A stretch of DNA of 64,000 nucleotides from Pseudomicrostroma phylloplanum (taxonomy: Eukaryota; Basidiomycota; Exobasidiomycetes; Microstromatales). A program made the position numbers and the translations under genes. Below, piece by piece: positions 56,710 through 64,000 of this stretch. Under the pieces are notes generated by a model. The model saw only the letters and a program-made list of their open reading frames with translations, was not told the DNA's origin and did no database searches. How positions within the stretch are numbered: position 1 is the first letter of the stretch; every line of letters starts with the position of its first letter. Where the stretch lies: positions 1 through 64,000 of the forward strand of contig BCHS01000002.1 in the NCBI GenBank assembly GCA_039545275.1. The letters run 5' to 3'.

Positions 56710-56991
56710 ATTCGGGAGTAAGAGGGGCCAGAAAAGGCAAGGCAAGGCAAGACGAGGCCAAGGAGTCATGGGTAGACATCAAAACGCACGCTCCGCACTG
56801 CACTGGTCCACTCGCGGCCGGCAATTGTACTTGTATCGCGCTACAATGACATTTCAGATTATATCCGCCGCTCAAACAGTCCGCGGGAGGGACTTGCTCG
56901 ACAGTATCGATGAGTGGTATCTACTACAGAGGTTTCAATCAGCGCTTTCTCTCCCACTCCCCTCCATGCCCTCCCCAAGCGGTCCTCGTCC

Positions 56992-59873
56992 TCAGATGGG
57001 ACGCTCCCAGGTAGTCGTCTTCGTCGCCGGATGCGCATAATACACTCCATGTCCGTTCCGACTGCTCTGCACGATCCACCCTTCACGCAGCGGCGGCAGT
57101 GTCGGGTCCTCCACCACGGCGGGCGGTCTTGCTGATTTGGCCGTCGTCGGTGTGCCAGAAGCTGCTGGACTGGCCGTCGCCGCTACCACTCTGATTGTAG
57201 GCGTAGCGTTGGTACTCCCAGGGGCTCCGCTCGCCCCGCCACGCACGGGAGTATGGCCTGCCTGGGTCGCTGCGCGCTTGCTCTGAGGTCCCCAGGGGGC
57301 AGAAGAAGCGTCATCTCCTGCAGACTTGCGCTTGTTCGCTCCGTTGCTTGCCGGCATGGGCGAGGCCTCCCCACCACTAGCAGTCGCAGCCGCGGCAGCA
57401 GCAGCAGCCACAGCCGTGATGTCGTCGGTCGCTTGCTGACTTATGGCGTCTTTGGAGCCCGCTGAAGGCCCCTGGAGGAGTTGCTTGATGTGGTGGTAGA
57501 TTTCTCCCCTCGCGGCATCAAAGCATGACCTCATCAGTTCCGCTCCACTCCTCTGCTCCCAAAGTTCCACGTTCATGGCCTTGACCAGTCCGGGGAGAGC
57601 GCCTGTGAGGCTCAGTCTTGCATAGGTGGCATCCATGGTATCTTGATACTTGCTGAAAACGAGCTTCTGTACGTCCTTCATCGAGTAGATCTGTTCTGGG
57701 TCGCCCAGCTTTGCCAGAGAGGGGTATAGTCTGCCGGCCACCTTGGTCATGTCGAAGACGACTTCGCGCGACTCGGCATTGACCCTCGACAGGACAAATC
57801 CGTCAGAGATTGGAGGTGAGGCCGGGAGCTCCTGACCGTTTGCAGAGAGGAGACCTAGAGCGGGGAAGGCAAACTGCTTCTCGAAGCCGAAGACGTCGTC
57901 GTTCTTTGGCGGTATGGCGTCGAACAGCGCCTTCTCGATCGCCTTCTTGGCATCGAATTCAGCTTGTGTCATGACCTGTAGGGAGGAAAAGAGAATGTCC
58001 GTGATCAGTCGCAGGCTCCTCTTTGTCGAGACGTTATGTACTGCGCTTTCACTCACCTGATAAACCGAACCAGCGACTTGGACGCGGCTGCCCTCCTTCG
58101 TGATGGCCCTCACCCTCATGATGTACGTTCCCTTTGTATCGGCCCCCTCGCCAGCATCACTTTTGCGGGCCAGCCGCTTATCTGCCACCAGAGCTTCCAT
58201 CATGTCCTTGACCTCCTTATCTCGCAGCCTCAGTCTGACAACGTCGCCCACCCAGATGCGCTCCAGTCCCGCAAAGACTCCCTGGTAGTATATCCCACCT
58301 TTGTAAGCAGTGTTCTTCGCTGAGCGGAAGACGCGTGAGGGCCTATCGTCGCCTCTGCCCTGACGATCGGCTAGAGAAGCGCGGATCTCAGTGTCTGCCG
58401 GATTCACAGTCTCGTTCAAGGCGTCGGGGCTTGCTTGCCCGTTGGGGCGGTCCAAGAGGGCGCTTTCCCTCTCAGCATCAGCTGCAACTCCCTCGGGCAG
58501 CTGGAAGGGGTCTGTCACTCGATATCGAGACCGAAGGTAGGCGCAGCTCGTCAGGGAGAAAGCGAGTGCGCCTGCCACCTTGGAGTACGATGGTCTGGCC
58601 GACTCGCAAGACGGTGGGTCGAGGAGGTGCAGCTTAGAGGGGAAGCCATTTGCATCTGAGAACCATGCATGCTCCGCCATCTTGCCAAAAGGACTGTGCT
58701 TGACTTCTTCAGTGACGAAGCCGACGAGGAAAGGCATCAGGCGCGATTCGGGGACCCGCCCTCTATCCTCCGGCGTGCCAACGAGGATGATGTCGTACTG
58801 CCGCTCCTGTTTCACTCGACCCTCGAGAGAGAACGTTCCGTTCTCGGCTGCGTCGCTCTGTTGGCCCTCCTTAGCCTTGGCCCTGCGAGGGTCTGACGGA
58901 GCAGCGGGTTTCGGAAGGGCCGGGGCAACATTCGAGATCGTCTTCACATCCTCTACGTGAGCTGGCCACTTGTCGATGACGCGCTTGCTGTCTGTAGGAT
59001 CTTGTAAAGGCGGCTCCAGAACGGCCCAAACGATCTCTCCGATGCGGAACCCTTCGCACTCGCCCTTGGCAGCAGCCGCTGTTCTTGCCATCTCGACATC
59101 CCTCAACGGAATGGAAGGGACGGTGACGCCCAGACTCGGTCGATCTTGAGGTCGTGGGAGGTCTTGCGTCTTGACCTTGTAGGAGTTCGTGGGCGCAAGC
59201 TTCTTGTTTGCGGCGGGTGGTCTGCCTACTCGGACTGGCCTCTCTCGCTTCTCCTTTGGCGAGTCGTTCGATCCTCCTCCGCCGCCGCCGCGAGGTCTCC
59301 CACCGGGGCAGTACTTGCATTGGCAGGAGCTTCCATCGTTCATGATCAGCCACTGAGCATGAGGGAGGAACTCCTTGGTCGATCTGAAGCGATGACCTGC
59401 TGAGCCTGTCAAGGGGAAATGCGCAGCAGAGGCATGGGAGGGATCAGTGAGGATTGATTGCGTAGACATGCACGCCTGACCGCCGAGTACTCACCGTAGA
59501 GGTACTGATCTGTTCTGTAGGACTCTCTCGGCCCTTTCCTCTGCTCTGACATCTGATAATCGGCCGGATAGCTTGCCAGCTTCCACTCCTTGCCTTGAGG
59601 AGGCTTCGATGGTTGTCCGGCCCATGCAGCCAGATCTGCGCCAATGATACTAGACCAGCGCTCATATTTGCCCTCCCCTGGTGCCATGATGTGAAAGTAA
59701 TTGACCTCTACGGCTGAAGCGGGAGGCTTGATGGTATTGGGTGCCGCATAGGAGGGGTCGCCATCGGAGCGTAGGAAGACGATGGTGCCATCCGGGCGGA
59801 AGACGGCGGGATCCTTTCTGGGATCTGTCCCGGCCGAGGTGGAGGGATGGGAGGTTCCATTCTGGTCTGTCAT
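56992..59873 (-). CDS. Clr2-like transcription-silencing protein with C-terminal WW domain
   Basis: Three exons (59873-59495, 59396-58057, 57975-56992) give 900 aa. The N-terminal part (VFRPDGTIVFLRSDGD, then KEFLPHAQWLIMND and CQCKYCPGG) resembles the Clr2 transcription-silencing domain. The middle (IGEIVWAVLEPP ... YDIILVG ... PFLVGFV) resembles the second conserved Clr2 region. Fission yeast Clr2 is part of the SHREC complex that silences heterochromatin. At the very C-terminus, LPPLREGWIVQSSRNGHGVYYAHPATKTTTWERP is a complete WW fold with two tryptophans; such modules bind proline motifs. The Ala-rich and Ser-rich linker before it is disordered. The gene is convergent with the RRM gene (282 bp). 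The homology to Clr2 is recognised by motif only. Confidence 0.72.
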
Positions 59874-60457
59874 GTCGTGAGAGACATCAGCTGGCGGAGA
59901 CACGACGGTTGTTGCCTCACGCGAGTGGTATCGAGCTTGGGAGAAGAGGACGGTAGTGAGGAGTGGATGGGAAGGGACGAGTCAGTATGAGGATGTCTGT
60001 CCTCCCCTCTGCCTCTTTCCGTCGTGTCTTGCTCCTCACTCACGTCTCGAAGCGCGAGGGTCTCCTGGCTGCCTGCACGTCGCCTCGGGATCGGAACGGA
60101 AGGAGAGGCAACCCAGAAGCAGGCGATCGGGGGCGATGGCTCTGTCTGGCACGCGGGAAGCCGATTCGATCCAACCTTCACAGGGCGGAAGATTTCTTTT
60201 TGGCAGACAGGCCGCACTCACAGCGGCTACCACTCAAAACAGCATTCCGCAAAGAAACACCTTCACCTTGCCTTGCGCAGACTTCCTCCTTCCTCCCCTA
60301 TCACTCTGAGCTGCTCGTATACTCGTCACGGCCTTGGCTGGCCCCTCATCGTGACCTCTTTCGGCTAGCTTCGGTATCCGCAATTCGCCCCATTCTGGAC
60401 AATTGCGGTCCGAAGTCTTGACCTGACCGGCAAGTCTCCCCGAGCTGCGTAGGCGCA
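59874..60457. other. Divergent intergenic region
   Basis: 584 bp between the Clr2-like gene (minus) and the 60.5-kb gene (plus). No gene or site recognised. An open frame of about 150 codons lies on plus but lacks motifs. Confidence 0.5.
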
Positions 60458-61782
60458 ATGCCTGCCCCTCGTCAGCAGCAGGGCAATATCCCCATCTCAA
60501 AGAATGCTGCTCCAGCTCCCAGGCCGGTGAACGGCAAGGCGAGGCAGCAGGGCGTTCGGAGGGGAGGAGGATCGCAGCAGCCGCAACGTGCGGATGGACA
60601 TCAGCAGGCGCCTTGGAAGAGCAGTCTGTGAGTAGGTTGCAGGTGGCAGTTGCAGAGAGAGTGGTTAGACTGACAAAACGGATTGATACGGCTCGATGCC
60701 TTATCTCCAGAGACGTTGCCTGGTCGTACTCTCGCTCGCAGGCTCACCATCCTCAGCAGGTTGGTGTCACATCTCCCAGCTTCACAGAGCGGAGGTGGGC
60801 CGGCCCTTCTACAGGTATCCCCGGCGGTACAGACGATGATACAGAAGACGAGGAGGAGGACTACGAGGCGTACCTCGAAGGGGACTCTGACCACACAGAA
60901 GACGTCGATGAGGAGGATCTGGAGGACGATCTGGACGAATTTGGAGTCCCACATCCCCCGCATACTCACACTCACAGTCACTCAAGAGGGAGATCAGCAA
61001 GTCGAGACAGGCGGCGTAGTCCACGCGCATCATCATCCAGACGGTCTTCTTCCCCTTCGACATCGACGTCGTCTCATCAACATCGACCAAGGCGGTCGCG
61101 CCAGGTATCCCCCGACGAACGCAACGGTACTCGCTCGCCAACCCGGCCTGTTGCTTCCACTACCTCGAGTACCCGTCGATTGCAGGACCGGCAGGTCTCT
61201 CGCCTAGCGCAAGAGTCGCGGGATACAGAGGAACGGAGCAGGTCGAGATCGAGGAGTCCCAAGAGGGTGGCAGCGAGCAGCAACGTCTACCTGCCAGATG
61301 CACCCTCACTGCTGGGGAGAAGGGCAGACTCGCATGGGGGTTCAGCCAGAGGGAGAGTACCTCGACAGTCCAGGGACGGACCACGGCTACAGTCCAGCGT
61401 GAGCGATTTCCCCAGAGTGGGCAGTCACTATGAGCGCTACTCCATCCGGTCCTCTTCAAAGGACGATACAGATCAGGCGAGCTACTCGCCAGAAATGGGA
61501 GAGCAGCCAGTCGTCTATCGGACAGACGAGAACACGCCTCTGCTCCTCTCGCTGCATCGGTCCAAGTCTGCTGAGCCTACAATGGAAGGGTACAGTGGTC
61601 GTAGTGAGAGGGGGAGGAGTCGGTCGACGATTGTGCTCAATCCGGCAGAGAATGTGGAGAGGACACGCATACCGTCTCTGGACAGGAGTCCCACCAAGGC
61701 AAGGAAGGCTGCTGATGCTTGGTGGGATTGTGCGTTACATTATCTGGATAAGATAGCACCTTGTCGTGGAAGAAGGCCGTGA
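60458..61782 (+). CDS. Disordered, Arg/Ser-rich protein of unknown function
   Basis: Two exons (60458-60627, 60711-61782) give 413 aa in phase. Exon 1 is Gln/Gly/Pro/Arg-rich. Exon 2 has an acidic run (DDDTEDEEEDYEAYLEGD), a His/Thr repeat (HPPHTHTHSHSRGR), several RS-rich blocks (SASRDRRRSPRASSS, RSRSRSRSPKR) and, nearer the end, ENTPLLLSL, a possible dileucine sorting signal. RS blocks suggest a splicing or RNA partner, but the acidic-dileucine end would suit a membrane-traffic adaptor. I see no folded domain. A GTGCGT at 61730 could be a donor leading to further exons downstream (61850-62100); the model ending at 61782 is therefore provisional. Confidence 0.5.
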
Positions 61783-62284
61783 TGTCTATGACATCAGTGT
61801 AATCTATGACAGTCGCCATGAGCTAGCGAAGCATATCTAACGGAAACAGGCAGCACTGGTCCAGTCACCAATTGGCCTGCCTGCACACGATGAGGCAGAT
61901 CTTCCAATGGTGACGTCCCTGACCAACTTGCCGAGCGATAGCTTCGATCAAGCTAGAGCTGTCTTCCGTCCTCTGCTGCCTTCATGGCAGGAAGGCTGCG
62001 ATGCAGCATCGAAGAAACGGCGGCACCTCATAATATTTTGCTTCTGCCCCTCCGCACATGCCCTTGGAAGTTTTCATCATAAAGCACCACCACCACCATG
62101 TAGCCTACACTTCAGCACGTGAACCACGATGACAGTATTCAGATTTTCGAAGAGAGGCAAGACTCGTGACGTCGGGTATAGATGGAAGGGTATAACCTCT
62201 TCCTGGAGGTGAACATCAATGGGTCGTTTACAGACTCCGAGACTCTCTAAGTCTGCCGCATCCCACAAGACAAGTACACCCTCT
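61783..62284. other. Region between disordered protein and PD-(D/E)XK-like gene
   Basis: 502 bp. A frame from about 61860 to 62122 is open (AALVQSPIGLPAHDEADLP...) after a CAG acceptor-like site, so it might be a further exon of the upstream gene. It is not convincing enough to list as coding. Confidence 0.4.
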
Positions 62285-63426
62285 TCACGGTCGAGCCCTC
62301 AGAGCGTCCAGCATCCCCAAGATTGTCGGCCGCCAGGTGTTCAAGATCCACTGGAGCACTCGTTGGAGGAGGAGCTGCAATTGGAACATGACCTCCGGAG
62401 TGTCGACGAATCCGCCCCAGATCCTGACGAGGTGGATGCCGTCTCTGGCAGTGGGGATGGCAGAACCCGTGGTGGGGCTCGTCCGGCTCTTGACTTCCTG
62501 GGGTCGGAGCTCAAACGCAACGAAGGCCTCCCAGATTGGTCCTACGGAACACAGAACGAGGACAGGTAACTGCGGAGCAGCCTGAGCACCGGGCAGCGAC
62601 TGATAGCTGTCGGTGAGGGTCTTCAGCATCGCCAGCGCCTTTGCAGCGCCGTGCGCCGCCTGGTTCTCTGCCGCCATCAGCACACCAGTGTCTGGCTTTG
62701 CCTCGTATATTACACACGGGAAGGCCATGTTGGTGGCCGTAGAAGATGCGAAAGGCTCAAGACCGTGAAGTCCTTTGAGCTCTTTCAGCACGGCGTCGGT
62801 GAATGATACTTCGACGTCTGCATCCTGTACAGCTATGCCAAACATGACGTCCGGAGTTGGCATCGAGAGCCAATGGTTCGTCGGACTAGTTGGCCCTACC
62901 GTGATAAGAAATCTCTCATCGACGCACTCAGAGAGGATTCATCGACGCACTCAGAGAGGGCCTCGTGCTGAAAGACTTCGAGAACTTTGGTGTTGAATCT
63001 CATCCACATGACCTCCTGGGACAGTGCGTATTTCTTCACCTCTCCAGCAAGTAAGCTTGCACTGTCTCTCAAAGCAGTCGTCGAGCTGCTGAGTGTGTTG
63101 CCATCATTGGCCGAAGAGGTGGTTTGAGTCGGACTGAAGGCCAACAGACTCTCCAATATCAGATTTCGAGTCAAGTTGCTGACGAAGCTGTGGACATGAG
63201 CAGGCCAAAGGTCTGCTTTGAGTCGGTCAATGAAAATCTTTGCCGAGCTGAGATGGTCGGTCCGATAAAGCTTCGTCCCTACAAACTGGTTCGACGTGTT
63301 GGATTGTTCGGAGACGGGATCGGAGAGACTGGAGAGGCGGCTAGAAGTGCCGCTCCTGCTGGCACTTGGGGCGCGAGGGGATGATCTGGGACCGCCTCGG
63401 CCACTGCTAGAGCCTGAATCAGACAT
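62285..63426 (-). CDS. PD-(D/E)XK-like protein of unknown role
   Basis: Two exons (63426-62951, 62885-62285) give 358 aa. The first 65 residues are Ser/Gly/Arg-rich. The second exon carries PTPDVMFG (Asp171), CVIYEAKPD (Glu220-x-Lys222) and AENQAAHGAAKAL (Gln234), then a beta-strand-like PVLVLCSVGPIWEAFVAFEL. Asp...ExK...Q is the pattern of PD-(D/E)XK nuclease folds, which many fungal unknowns share. The intron (donor GTGCGT at 62950, acceptor CTAG at 62886) is 65 bp and joins ALSD to PTNHW. A 21-bp direct repeat duplicates the donor; without splicing the frame ends at a TAG. It is not clear that the nuclease is active or what it cuts. The start could instead be an in-frame ATG 93 bp upstream. 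Confidence 0.5.
62916..62959. repeat. 21-bp direct repeat duplicating a splice donor
   Basis: TCATCGACGCACTCAGAGAGG occurs at 62916-62936 and again at 62939-62959, separated by AT, so the offset is 23 bp. Each copy contains, on the minus strand, TCTGA/GTGCGT. The 23-bp offset is not a multiple of three. Confidence 0.93.
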
Positions 63427-64000
63427 CTGGTTGGGACAGGGTGGTGTTGAGATTAACAGAAGTGGGTGAGAGGGTGTCAAGAGTGGTTTCAGGTGTGAGC
63501 CCCAACTCAAACATGGCAATCCAATGAGAAAGCAGGCGGCCGCGTGCGTTCGTCACCCCCCCCCCCCTTTCCGTTCCGGCTGCAGTCCGCGTCGTAGTCA
63601 ACTTGCGCCGCCGTGAAGGATAAGACGGACAAGAGCTTGGTGAGATCGCCCCGCCAGCAAGTCCCCGCCTGTGGCTCTGTGGAGGATCGTGCCTTGGCTT
63701 GCGATGCCAATCTGACATGAAGGTGAGATGGTCAGCTGCAAACAAAGGCAACTTTGTGCTTATTACGCCCATGCAAGATCGTCAGCTCTGTATGACAGCC
63801 AGCCACGCCCCCGCGCCCCCGCACGGCATAGCACCGCAAATCACGGAAAGCCCAAAAGCTCGGCAGCTCGGGCTCCGACCGGCGGAGAAGGGTGTGCGGG
63901 GTAAAATTGGAAATGGGAGGCCGGGCAGGGCAAGGCGCAGAGGCTGCTGCAAAGAGGGGCAGCACATGGCCAAGGTGACCAGGAGGGATGATTGTCATAC
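63427..64000. other. Right-edge region, no gene supported
   Basis: 574 bp upstream of the PD-(D/E)XK-like gene. A 12-C run lies at 63556-63567. No confident gene; frames on the minus strand to 63998 show no motif and may belong to a gene beyond the window. Confidence 0.45.

Noticed and set aside
60683..61207. Alternative frame (174 codons) across exon 2 of the disordered protein
   Set aside because: Out of phase with exon 1, and with Arg/Thr/Leu composition typical of a shifted frame over RS codons.
1..64000. Mobile elements, CRISPR arrays, secondary-metabolite cluster
   Set aside because: No reverse transcriptase, transposase, integrase, long terminal repeats, spaced repeat array, PKS, NRPS or terpene synthase seen. 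The GIY-YIG-like and PD-(D/E)XK-like genes are the only nuclease-like candidates.

Overview
The window is nuclear DNA of a basidiomycete fungus. Genes carry short introns (about 60-110 bp, mostly GTGAGT/GTAAGT...YAG), the coding DNA is GC-rich, and the products are fungal (SPT5, TUF1, ILV5, TOK-type channel, GH127, GH128, GH47, Clr2-like silencing factor). Gene density and style suggest Ustilaginomycotina (smut-related or Exobasidiomycetes yeast-like fungi); that placement is inference. There is one scaffold gap of exactly 100 N (43687-43786, inside a TUF1 intron) and a lone N at 32224. I rebuilt exon structures by hand from splice consensus, and every multi-exon model listed keeps reading frame across all junctions.

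Layout. 0-9.5 kb: a kinesin-6-type motor, a two-exon F-box/LRR protein and a four-exon TLC-domain membrane protein. 9.4-14.1 kb: a gene-poor stretch, then an unusual six-exon gene whose acidic N-terminus precedes a divergent GIY-YIG-like domain. 14.7-19.4 kb: a sugar transporter and a GH127 beta-L-arabinofuranosidase in a divergent pair sharing a 589-bp promoter with a CGG-N11-CCG element. 19.9-26.3 kb: a drug/amino-acid type MFS transporter, a secreted GH128 glucanase-like protein and a GPI-type fasciclin protein. 27.2-35.5 kb: metabolism, with an acyl-CoA/4CL-like synthetase ending in a peroxisomal AKL signal, SSU72 CTD phosphatase, a URE2-like glutathione transferase, a dienelactone hydrolase and ILV5. 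35.8-48.7 kb: a GH47 mannosidase, SPT5, mitochondrial EF-Tu, an outward-rectifier-type K+ channel and a GT17 glycosyltransferase. 49-64 kb: Mediator MED5, SAC1 lipid phosphatase, a CYP33-type RRM protein lacking the cyclophilin part, a Clr2-like silencing factor with a C-terminal WW domain, a disordered protein, and a PD-(D/E)XK-like protein whose splice donor is duplicated.

How genes relate. The transporter/GH127 pair looks like a small L-arabinose utilisation module. SPT5, SSU72 and MED5 all serve RNA polymerase II but are not adjacent. GH47 and GT17 both act on N-glycans. Most of the window is ordinary housekeeping. The least described items are the GIY-YIG-like gene, the duplicated-donor PD-(D/E)XK-like gene, the Clr2-WW fusion and the 60.5-61.8 kb disordered protein.
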